Made by a program: the position numbers and the translations under genes. A stretch of 64,000 nucleotides of DNA from Gordionus sp. m RMFG-2023 (Eukaryota > Nematomorpha > Gordioida > Chordodea > Parachordodidae): the NCBI RefSeq assembly GCF_954871325.1, contig NC_088775.1, forward strand, positions 85,661,561 through 85,725,560, written 5' to 3'. Positions 43,725 to 55,000 of the stretch are shown one piece after another. Within the stretch, counting starts at the first letter, position 1, and each line of letters opens with the position of its first letter. The notes under the pieces are model-generated. The model was given only the letters and a program-made list of their open reading frames with translations, was not told where the DNA came from and did no database searches.

Positions 43725-44429
43725 ATTCCTTTGGTAATTCTCTCATCTAATCTTTTATTTTTTAGGGGTATCTCGTTAGCGCATAAAATGTGACTAAAGT
43801 GTTGTAGTTATTTTTTAAATTTTTTTTTGATGAAATGATTTATTGTAACAGATGTATATTAATTTCGAAAGAGCGGATTGGTTAATTTTATTACGTTTAA
43901 AAAAATAGAATTTTTCTTTCTTCATAATTCATTTTTAACAACGACCATGCCTCTCCCTCCAATGGTAAATATTTCCGCATATGACTATCTTACATAGGCA
44001 TAAGTTAATCGACTTTATTTTATTAAAGAGGGCCTCATCTCTGGTCACACTATTTTAATAGTACTTTTAGTGAATTAATTTTTTAAATATTTTAACGAAT
44101 ATAAATATAATCTCATCTAGATCTTAGTGAGAACCTATAAGTTCTTTAAAACCACCTTTTGACTTCATTTAAGCCTGGTGTTTAATTAGATAGTGTTTAT
44201 TAAAAAATTTAAAATAGTCAACTAATATAATTTAATTCTAATAGGCGACATAAGCACAAATTTATACTCCTTCTCGCGCCAATTTAACTAACACATCACG
44301 ATATCCGCCTTTGACTTCAACCGTAAAGTTCTGTAGATTAAGATGTTGGAATTTACAGAATGTGGACTTTACACTTAGTGATACATTTAGAGATGATCAA
44401 ATATACTATTTATCAAAAAATAACATGTA

Positions 44430-44769
44430 GGGGAGACCAGGGCTAGTCAGCGCAAATTTTCTCAAAATCATCATAGCTCCGAAAATAATGATCATATAAG
44501 ATCTTACAAAATACCTAAACATCTACCTAAATATATACAGTTATATTTTTTAAATATTTAATAATTATTTATCTAGAAAGGTTTTAGTAAAAGTCATTTT
44601 TTGAACTAAAAATTTAAATAGCGAAATATTATAAATTATTTTCATCCCCAATTATGGATATTATAGAATTCTATTTTAGAATTAAATTTCAATTTTTAAT
44701 CTTTACTGGTTTTAAAATAAAATCCTTTGAACCGACAAGCCCCTTGCGCCGACTAGCCCTGGTCTCCCC
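44430..44769. mobile_element. Pogo-type MITE (family P, copy 3)
   Basis: GGGGAGACCAGGGCTAGTC at the left and GACTAGCCCTGGTCTCCCC at the right are perfect inverted ends, flanked by TA on both sides. At 340 bp it has no coding capacity. Confidence 0.88.
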
Positions 44770-45248
44770 TACTTTGATACTCGAATTCAAAACGAAAACA
44801 AGTAGGTAACATAACGCATGCATTAAGCAATACCTTTTTCAACTCTAAAGTTATTGAGCAAAGAAAAAGGCAAATAAATATATTAATAAATAACTTTATT
44901 TTTTTAAAAAAATAACATATTTAGACTAACTTCACACTCCGCAACAGACTGGTTGTTGTCCTTTAAATGCACCCATGGTTTTTTTTTAAAAAAAACCTTT
45001 TCTTTTTTAGTAAAAATTTAACTTAAACTTATAAAATAAATAAGGAGCTGAAAGTCGTTTAAAGTCATTTATGAGCAGGATATCTTTTCTTTATTTAGCT
45101 AAAAATATGTGAATAAAGGAATAATAATTATTTCCAGAGTCTCTACACGAAGCATAGTAACTGTCTTAATATTTCATTGGGGTGGGAGGTGGAAGTTAAG
45201 ATTCTAATATTATATGAGTAGTAAATATATTTTGGGATAGGGTATAAC

Positions 45249-45328
45249 TAGTGTTGTTAAAAGGCTAAATTTGAGGCGATTTTTAAAACGGCTACCTCGA
45301 TATTTTATCCAGAAAAATATTAGAAAAA
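45249..45328. mobile_element. hAT-type MITE, family A, left half only
   Basis: TAGTGTTGTTAAAAGGC and about 80 bp of the body are present, stopping abruptly at an AT-rich region; the right half is absent. Confidence 0.7.
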
Positions 45329-45329
45329 T

Positions 45330-46480
45330 GTGATAATCCTTTTATTATATAAAAGATATTATAATAATATTAGATATATTTACAATAAAGTAATGAAGGT
45401 AAATTATATATCATTTCTCATTCTCATCTGTGACGCTATTTGAAAATAGTTAAAATCTATGAATTTAAAAAAATAATTTTGAAAATATGCTAAACTAAAA
45501 TCTTAAAAAATATATTTCTAAGATAGATAGATCTCTATTTAACATAACATTCTTAAAAAATTTCTAACTAAACTGCAATGGTTGCATACTAATGAGGAGT
45601 CAGTATTTTAGAGATGTTCAGAAATAGAAGTTTTGTTTTATCCTTCATTTGATTTTTATAATTTTTTGATTGTTGAAACGTAAAAACTGTAATATCATAA
45701 CAAATTTTCAAACGATAAAAATCATTATCTCTGATATTTAGTATCTTAACAATCATTTTACTATATAATTGTTCAGATTAATTTTTTTTTTAAAACAGAT
45801 CACTTTGTAATACAATATCTTAAGGGTATAAAAAACAATCATCACCTTAGACATAAAATGGTAAAGAAAATAAATACATTTTATCTCATGATGAATTTTA
45901 CAATTAATAGACCAAGAAAAAATCATTCAAGGAAGTGGGTATATAGAGCTCATTCGGGGAAAATAATAGGCTATTTCGGAAATTATAAGCAGTTAAAGTA
46001 AATTTTATAAATATATATAATTTATTTTATTATAGCTATCATGTTTGCGAAAAATATAAATTACGTAAAAATATTTAAGAATGAGGTAATTGTTGTAGAA
46101 ATGAATATTGTGTGATCCAGGAGATGGAAAGTAAACTTTTTTATCCTAGTTATTTTTAAAATATAATTGCTTAGTTACCTTTGATTATTAATTTGGCTTT
46201 TAAAAAACTGATGCCTATACTAGAACTTTTGGAGGATTGCTTAGATTTATAAAACTAAGTTTCAATAGCTTTGATGTGGGTTATTATTTTAGGTCTTTAG
46301 CAGTTTGTTACTTTATGAAGAATTTTTGTTGATATTGTTTAAGTTGTTTAACAGTATGCTACGAGGCTCTTAGTTATTAACTTTGATTTTCTTAACTTTT
46401 TGCTGCACATTGATGGAATGGTATATTTTGCCATTTGAAATGATAAACTAAATTCTCCAGATTATGGATCATTTATTCCT
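45330..46480. other. AT-rich DNA, no feature recognised
   Basis: All six frames are closed at short intervals and no repeat ends are seen. Confidence 0.35.
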
Positions 46481-48500
46481 ATCCTAACTATGGTACTTGG
46501 ATTTGAGTTGCGTATAGTAGAGCCATTGATTTTGAGTGGTTAAGCTTTGAGTTGCCTAGCTTTGTGAGGCTAAGTTTTGAAAAGTTAAGTCATGGGTTTA
46601 TTAAGGGTTAGTTAGAAATGCGCTATTATGAATTTAGATGTTTCATTATACTGCTAAGATATGAGTAGTTTAACAGTATGCCGTTTCGATTAGAGTTATT
46701 AGCCTCTCATGTTGTAGCTGCAGATAAAGTTTAGAAATTTTAATTGTTAATACCTCACGACTTTAGATTACTTGTCTATTCATATCAGTATATGGTATAT
46801 ATCTTTAAGTATCGTATTGTAAGGTCTTTGGGTTTGAGTAGTTAAGCTTTGTCGGGGTTAAGCTTTGACAGGGTCCATAGTATGCTGTCTCTCCTGGAGT
46901 TATTAGTCTCTTAGCTTGTAGCTGCAGAGAAATGTGGTGAAAAGTTTAGGCATTTGAATTGCTTAACTTCGATCCTCACGCCTTTGAGTTACTAGTCTAT
47001 TAATGTCAGGCTATGGTACACGGCTTTGAGTAGCGTATTGTTAGGCCCTTGAATTTGGGTGGTTAAACTTTGACGGGGTTAACAGTATGCTGTCTCGGCT
47101 GGAGTTATTAGCCTCATAGATAGCTTCTGCAGAGAAATGCGGTGGAAAGTTAAGACATTTGAGTTGCTTAACGTCGATCCTCACAACTTTGCATTACTTA
47201 TCTATTCATGTAAGGCTATGGTACATGGCTTTGAGTAGCGTATTGGAAAGCCCCTGGCTAGCCAAGCTTCAGGAATAGAGGGTATGCTTCTTGGCTTTGA
47301 GTCCAGCCTTGAGTTGCTGGTCCTTTAGGTGCAAGGTAATCAGGTAAGTTTTTGGCATTTTTGATGCTTAGCATAGATCCTCATGACGGGTTATTTCATA
47401 TCAGGCTCCGGTACTGTTTTGAGTTGCGCATAGTGAAGACCTTGACTTTGAGTAATTAAGCTTTGAGGGCCTAACCTTGTGAAACTATGATTTGAACAAT
47501 TTTTCTAGATTTTTTTCTGATATATTGTTTTGCGTTGCCTAATCTGTGTGATTTGTTATCATTAATCTTTCTATGTTATAGTTTTATATTGAAACTGTTT
47601 AATATACTTTGTTAATTTTCTCTTAATATTTGTTGCTTAACTAAACATGTTTCAAGATTTGATGTTCGCGGTTGTTGTGTTGTTACATAAGCTTTGTTAT
47701 TTTGCAATACTTCTAGGCATTTGGCTTGTTTGGCTCTGTGTTAGCTTTAAGTTTCTCATTTAGCTCCTCAGTCATTAAATAGTAGGATATGGCATTTGAG
47801 TTGATTAACTTCGAACTACATGATTTTGGTTACTTGTTTATGTCTATCTTGGCTTTGATAATTAGCTCTGAGTTGCCTATAAAGAATTCTTTTCTTTGAG
47901 TAGTTAAGCTCTGAGTTGCTATGTGGGAAGCTAAGTTTTGTGTATCTTTGATATGGGCTAATATTTTGCTTAGCATTTTAAATATTTTCAAAGAATTTAT
48001 AGCTTTGAACTTTGAGTTACTAATTTTTTTTAGACTGTTTAAGAGATTTATTGACATGGGTTTATTTCTTAAGTTGCTTAGCCAAACATACTTTTAGCTT
48101 TTATATTGCAGTTGTATCTTACTTTCGTCGTTTTTTTGCATACTTCTAGGAATTTTAGCTTAGCTTGGCTTTTATAGCCTGTCGCTGCTCATTCATGGGT
48201 TGGTTTATTTTGGTATTTGAGTTGATTGACCTTGAACCTCTTAGTTTTGGATACACCTGTTTATTCATAACTTTGCTCTAATTAGTACTAAGTTACTTGT
48301 AAAAGAATTATTTTTTTGAGGCGGTTAAGTTTTGAGTTGCTTGGATTTGTGAGGCTGTTATATGTAGCACATGCTTAACATTAGTTTTGTAACTTTGAAT
48401 TGCTTTAGCTTTTACGTGAGTTAATATTTTGGGTTGCTTAGCATTTTGTTGTTTGCTAATAATTCTTTTTGCTATGCTATGCTATGCTGTAGAGCTTTGA
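46480..48500. repeat. Decayed satellite array, ~206-bp period
   Basis: The marker CAGTATGCTGTCTC recurs at about 46673, 46876 and 47083 with co-linear neighbours (GGAGTTATTAG, TAGCTGCAGAGAAATG, CTATGGTACATGGCTTTGAG, GAGTAGCGTATTG). From 47280 to 48500 shorter pieces such as TTTGAGTTGCTTAGC and GAGTAGTTAAGCTTTGAG recur irregularly. The plus strand is T+G-rich, unlike the rest of the window. Reading frames here carry many stops, so it is not a gene. Confidence 0.75.
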
Positions 48501-49251
48501 GCGCTGAGTTAACTAAGCTAAATTTCAAATAGTACCATCATGGGCTTATTTTTTGAGTTAATTGTTATTTTGCTACTTTTCTAAGATTTACTCCATTATA
48601 TATTATACTGCCTGACTTTGGAGTTTGACAATATGCGTCGTATCTGGTATTATTTACTTTAAGCTGTTCAGTAATGGAAGAATGGGTTCTAGCATTTAAA
48701 ATTCTAAACCTTAATCCTCAGAGATTATGCACTTTTCTATTTCTTTATTTGGTCTACCTTAACCTCTAAGTTAAAGCTAAGTTATTTTTGAATTTAATAA
48801 TGAAACTAAATTAAAACCATTTATGAGAATGATTTCTACTTTAAAGCCAAATTTTTATTTAATTAAAAAAAATTTTTTATATATATATTTTTTTTGAATT
48901 CTTCTTTCATATCTTTCTTTCTCTCCTCTATTTCTTTCTTTTTTTATTCGTTCTTTCTTCTCATTCTATGCTCCTCTAAAATCCATCTCCCACCTTCACG
49001 CGGTGGGGAGTGAACAGCATAGCTGACCAACGGGGGCTCTGGTATTTATTAAATGTAAATATTTAATGGTATATTCATAAGATGCAAATTTCCATGGAAA
49101 AAGTTCGGAATAATTATTTTTTAAATATTTGTCATTTCAGAAATCCGAACAATGACAGAAAAAAAAACTGAGATGTTATTACTTAATCGAAGCATCTTTT
49201 CCGAGTTATATTAAAATTTATAATTATTATGGATAGTTATCCAATCCCGAC
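48501..49251. other. AT-rich DNA, no feature recognised
   Basis: Includes a CT-rich patch near 48895-48975 (TTTCTTTCTCTCC). No exon or element ends. Confidence 0.35.
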
Positions 49252-49458
49252 TAGTGTTGTTAAAAGGTCCGATTTGGGTCGATTTTTCAAAACGGCCCGA
49301 TTATGATTTTAGCTAAAATATATTATGTAAGGATGGAGATTCGGCAGAGAGATGCCCAAGCATTTCTAACAGCTATGTGCAAAATCTTTAGGCATACGTA
49401 ACGTTATTTTGGTTAAAATCTTAATCGGACAAGCTTTTTCATTTTACCCAGTACACTA
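49252..49458. mobile_element. hAT-type MITE, family A, diverged subfamily
   Basis: TAGTGTTGTTAAAAGGTCCG at the left and GTACACTA at the right. The body (GGCCCGATTATGATTTTAGC) matches the copy at 39419 better than the main family. No clear target duplication. Confidence 0.65.
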
Positions 49459-50630
49459 TAAGAATAAAAATTTCCTAAAATATAATTATAATTTATTATG
49501 TTAAATTAATTTTTTTTTTTTAAAAAAAAAATTAAAATGTTTTTATTAAATTTTCAATTCAAAACTTTTAAAAAAAATATACAAAAAGTTATTTAGTAAA
49601 AAAAAAAAAAAATAAAGAATAAATATATATTTAAAAAAATGTATATTAAAAATTGTATTAACTAAAATATTAAAAAACAGGGAGGGGTAATTAAAAGGAT
49701 ATGTTGTTAGGCTTTCATCCGAGGATGGAGATAAAATGAGATCTACATATCTAGAGAGATATTCTTTTTCTTAGTTTTAAATTTTCTTTAGGATCTCCAG
49801 TGATTGTTAGCTTTACCTAAAGTTTTAAAAATATATCGCCTAAGTTCCCTGTTTTTTATAGGTGATATTTGATGTTTGAATTATACGGCAATCGCAATGA
49901 ATTGTGCGTTTACAAACGGATCTATATAGATATAATCCCATACCAAAATGAAATTTTCAACCAAGGCCTATATAATCGGCTCTTTATTTGTAATAAATAT
50001 CAAATTACAGCATATTATTATTTAATTTTTCAACAAATTTCTGACTTATTCCATTGGGCATTATATCTCTACTTGCAAGATAATATTAAGCTATTTTTTA
50101 TAAAAAAATGATATTTTACAATCTTACCCTATAATTCTTTAATTAAAATATGAATTATTTTTATTTGGTTAAATAGTGATTTAAATCAAAAAAAATCGAT
50201 TTAAAAAAATAATAATAATAATCATGATTTTTGCTAACACTACTTAAAAAATAAACTTTAGTCCATTGATTTTCTATAAACACAATTGATTGAATCAAAT
50301 TATGGTTCAACTAGATTTCGAATATGGGATTTTTAAAATAAATTGCAAACACCGAAATTTTAATGCCTCTCCATATTTAGATGCAAAGGCCTAAACCAAT
50401 TGATATTTTTTTAAAATAATTTTGGTCTACTTTGTTGTAGACGTTTTTTTTCTAGTAATTCAATATCAAATCTAGAAGCCTTAGGGAAATAAATGATAAG
50501 ATAATCACATATCATTTTAAAAGATAAAAATGATTTCACTGGGATTATATACCATTGTATAAAATATTTAATAATATGAAACAGTTTTGATATCAAATTT
50601 TTTTTTATTGCATTAATATTTCCCAATTAT

Positions 50631-50967
50631 CAATGACATATAATAATACCTAGACTGACGATTCATTCATTAAAATGCATTTTTAAGCGTCGTTAAAAGC
50701 AAATCAGCTGGACCCGCCATTTTGGTAACCTTTATAATAATTATTTTCATGTTAAAAACTAATATTAAATTGATAACTTACTTTCTTATTATCTCGATGA
50801 TCAGGCAATTCTTTAATAAAGTTTGCATCAGATATAATATAAAATTAGGCTCTCGTTTAAAATTTTAATATTTATTACAGTAACCAAGATGGCGTCTCTA
50901 GCTAATTTGTATTGATGTACACTTTTAATGAATGAATCGTTAGTCTAGGTATTATTATATGTCATTG
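50631..50967. mobile_element. hAT-like MITE, family B
   Basis: About 45-bp inverted ends, CAATGACATATAATAATACC at the left and its inverse GGTATTATTATATGTCATTG at the right. It is flanked by identical 8-bp repeats CCAATTAT (50623-50630 and 50968-50975). The inner parts keep a mirrored GCCATTTTGGT / CCAAGATGGCG pair shared with the copies at 57397 and 57844. Confidence 0.88.
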
Positions 50968-51067
50968 CCAATTATAATAATAATAATAATACCATAAACA
51001 AAATTATAAAAATTTTATTTAAAATAGAATGTTTGTAGAATCTTTAAAAATGGCGATTATATCAGGT

Positions 51068-51293
51068 TAGTGTTGTTAAACATCTCGTTTTGAGCTGATT
51101 CTTAAAAACGGCTAATTTAATATTTTAGCCAGCAAAAAAATATTGCCTAAGCCTTGATATTTCGCTCATAGATATCCAAGCCTTTGTTCCTTCTAAAAAC
51201 AAAATCTTCAGGCTTTGCGTAATATTATTCTAGATAAATATTGCGTTAACCATTTTTAAAAATGGGCTCAAAACGAGTCGTTTAACAACACTA
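51068..51293. mobile_element. hAT-type MITE, family A
   Basis: Complete palindrome from TAGTGTTGTTAAAC to GTTTAACAACACTA. Both flanks carry ATTATATCAGG / ATTATATCTGG, consistent with a target duplication slightly displaced on the left by one inserted base. Confidence 0.82.
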
Positions 51294-52094
51294 ATTATAT
51301 CTGGCATCGAAATACCTTATGATATTCCATTTTTAAGGAAGTAAATAAAAAATGTTCATCAATTTATTTAGATATGAAATGTCAATTTGTTGAATTTAAT
51401 TTTGATCAAGGCCAAATAGGCTTAGATTGATAGATAATTTTTAAAAAAATTATTTATATTATAAAAAAAGAATATTTTTAATAGTTTTTAATATATTTTA
51501 GATATTTTTTTATAGAAGTTTTTATTGGCCTAATAAATTGCTTTAATAAAATTTATAAGCGAATCTTTTTTATATAGTAATCATAGTTATGATATACTTC
51601 ATTAAAAACCTTATGTGAACATATTAAGGTAAAATGAATATAAATAAATAAAGTGTTTTGCTAAATTATTTTTAAATTTTTTAACACAACGTCCAAAAAT
51701 ATAAGGTTTCACATTATGTCAATTTTTTAAATTATCTTATTGAAATATCTGTATCTTGATACATTTTTTAAATATTTTCATCAAATATCTATATCTTTTA
51801 TCTTATTTAACTTTTAGAAAATTTATCTTGTACTTGCATCATTGTTCTGTATCTTAAATACTTATATTTATAGTGTATTTTTATCTGTAAATTTTTTTTA
51901 ACACCCCTTCTAATGTATATACTTTAAGGAATCGTCTGTTTAGGTAAATATTAATGTAATTGGTTCAATGAGTTATATATATATGTATATCAAATCTTAA
52001 CAGCTGTTTATTTTAAAAAAAATTGTTCATTTGTCGTAATAGTCTCCATATGATACACGCAATAGTTGCGAAATGTGGTTTTTAGTAAAAAATT
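51294..52094. promoter_or_regulatory. Upstream region of the VPS13B-like gene
   Basis: AT-rich. Nothing more precise than its position supports a promoter role; 52005-52094 (CAGCTGTTTATTTT and CGTAATAGTCTCC) is slightly more complex and may be 5' untranslated sequence. A core promoter could not be chosen. Confidence 0.25.
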
Positions 52095-55000
52095 ATGTTC
52101 AAACTTGAATCATATCTTACTCCTTGGTTATTTTCTTACCTAAATAATTATATTAAAAATCTGAAGCCAGAAGATGTAAAGTTCTCATTATTGGGTGGCC
52201 AAGTTAGGCTGAGTAATTTGGACCTAAAATTAGATGCTTTACAGAGAGTAAATATTTTAATAATTAAATTGAATTAGTATTTAATGTATTTTTATATGAA
52301 TATCAATATTGCTAATTTTTTACCATAATTTAACAATTATAGCTTTTTATATTAGTTGAAATTAGCTTATGAATATATTTATTATTAAACCTTTTTTTAC
52401 AATTAGGAAATAAATTTCCCCATAAAACTATTAAATGGGCATGTTCATGAATTGACTGTTAGCATACCCTATACATCATTATCAACTGACTCAATCATAA
52501 TCAGTCTAAATCTCTTAGAGTTTACCTTTAAAATTTCAGATTCAATAGAACCCCAAATTGTAAATGAAGCACTGAATTCAGCTGGCATGAATAATTTTGA
52601 CAACCCTGATAAAATAAGCAATAATATTTTTAAACAAGAAGAAATCAAAAATTTATTTGATTCATTTCAAAAATTAGTTTTGGAGCACAACAAAGACAAT
52701 GCACAGTTAAATATTTTTACCAATACTCCTCTTTTATCATCCTCAGATAATCCAAATAAGCCTTCACCCAACTTTAATACTCCCACTGTAATCAAGAATA
52801 AGGGCTTACATTCTAACAATCTCATATTAGATAGTTTAAGGGACAATGATTTCATTGATAATTTTCAAAATCAACAGTCTCCACCTTACGATAATGTTTC
52901 ACAAACCATAGATGAAAATTATCCTAATAATTTTATGAACAATCTTAATGTAAAACCAACCAAAAGTTGGTGGTCAAATATCTTGGGCAATGTTAAATAT
53001 TATTTTAACAATATCGTAATTAAATACGTGGAATCTAGTGATGACTATGGCAGTGAAGAGCTTAAACAACATAGTTCCGATCTTAGCTCTGATGATAAAT
53101 TAGTGTACAAATTGGTTTTCACTTCTCACATAAAGAGAGCAGAATATGGCAATTTTGCTTTGACAACTTCTCTCCACGAGGGATTTGATTTTAGTTTTCC
53201 TAAGTCAAATTTTTATTCCTCGGTGGAACACATTGCAGGCAGTTTTTTCTCATCAATTGAAACTAGTGATAATGAAACAAGTCCTTGTGCAACATTGCGC
53301 CGTGACAAAATATTGCAAATTCATGATCTTTCGCTGAGCTTGGATTGTATTCTTACAAAGAACACTGATAAGATTCCCTATAAAGTGGGTAAAGACATAA
53401 AGGTGCCTGGCTTTGGAGGAGCTGATTTCTATGATGTGTTTAAAATGGGTATATACTTATTAAATTGTTTCAGTATTTATGTATATTCCTTTTTTTTCTT
53501 ATCACAATAACCCTCTGAAAAATCAAGAAATTTTAAATGTTAACTTGTTACAGAATCCTCTATTAATGGTAAGAGAAAGGCTGGATGTAATAAATTTATT
53601 TAGTGTTTTACAAAGTTAATTTAATAAACAAATTTACAAATTTTTTGATAATTTATTTATTTAATTTTTCAAATCTATTAATTTTATATAAATAAATACT
53701 CGTATTAATGATTGTCCCTTTATTCAAAAGTGTTTGTTTTGTTCTCTTTTTATAATAATTTATGGTTTAATCCCCATATCCAATTTTGGCGAACTTTTAG
53801 TCCAATGTTGTTTTAGTTTCTGAAGTTTATGTCCTTAGATATTTGTATTAATCAGATAACACCAATTATATCTTATCTATGGTTTTGTTTATAATAAATG
53901 TCCAATGAAGGATAAGGTGCGATAAAAGGTGGGAGATACAAAATTAAGATCTGAAATCGTGAGATCTGGTACCCCTGTTTCTACATATTGTCATCCTTTT
54001 GTTACCTCATACAGTTATATTGTTTGAATGAGGAGATGGGTCCAGGGGGAGTAGATTCCCACATCAATGATCTTAGACAGGGACCATTTGGAGATTGCAT
54101 TATTGGCTTAGGGAAGATAGTTAGAGAAGTTGTGTGTTATTTATAAATTAAATTTGATTTTTATGTAAAAAAAAATCATCATTGTCAGGTCTTAACAATT
54201 TCCATCATCCCATTGTACGAAAGTGCGACGTAACACTTTTCTTTTGCTACAAGGACGTCCTATCCTACGATAAAGTTTCCGTTAGACCCTCTCTAACCAC
54301 TTACGTGGGCATCAAGGATCTGGATATATCGCTTTCGGATCACCAAATACCCTTGGTGATTAGACTCATAGAACTTTGCACAGCCGTCATCAAAGGGGAT
54401 CTAGACGAAATAGCGGGAGACGACTCGGATGATCAGCTTAGCATTAACTCGAAAGGTTTTTGTTCCTCCCCCCTCCTCTTCCAGCAAGAGATATATAAAT
54501 TTTTTTGGAATATGTCCAGCTTTTTGGCATTTATTAATTTTTTTGTAAATAATTGTGAAATGCCTCTATAAAAATCCCGCCAATTTTTAGAGAGATTATA
54601 TTAGATTTTTCCGTTTTCTTAAATTATTTTTTACAGATCACTCTTATGCTGCATATAATCAATCCAATATTAGCGGCGGCGGTAATTGGATGGACTGGGC
54701 CTCTTTCATTTTCCTCGAGGACCAAAATGAAGCATCTTTAGAGGGCGCGACCGACGAAATTGCCAACAACGAGGCTAGATTGATGCAGCAGTTTAATCGT
54801 CAAAACCAAGAGCAAGTTAAACAGATAGCCCTCAATGTTTCCAACGTTAAGAGGGATCATAAAGTGTTATTCACCGTCGATAACTTGACGCTTACGCTCA
54901 AAGCCTTTAGCGTGCAAAATGTAGCCACTGAAAGGTATTTTTTTTCAAAATATAGTTTCTATTTATTAAATATATACGCCTTGATCAATAATTTTTCTTT

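Noticed and set aside
46480-48500. Possible long gene suggested by the different composition
   Set aside because: Every frame has frequent stops and the sequence is explained by degenerate ~206-bp repeats.
49869-50111. 80-codon plus-strand frame starting MMFELYGNRNEL
   Set aside because: It follows a TTTATAG acceptor-like site, but the frame is Tyr/Ile/Leu-biased by A+T content and nothing else supports it.
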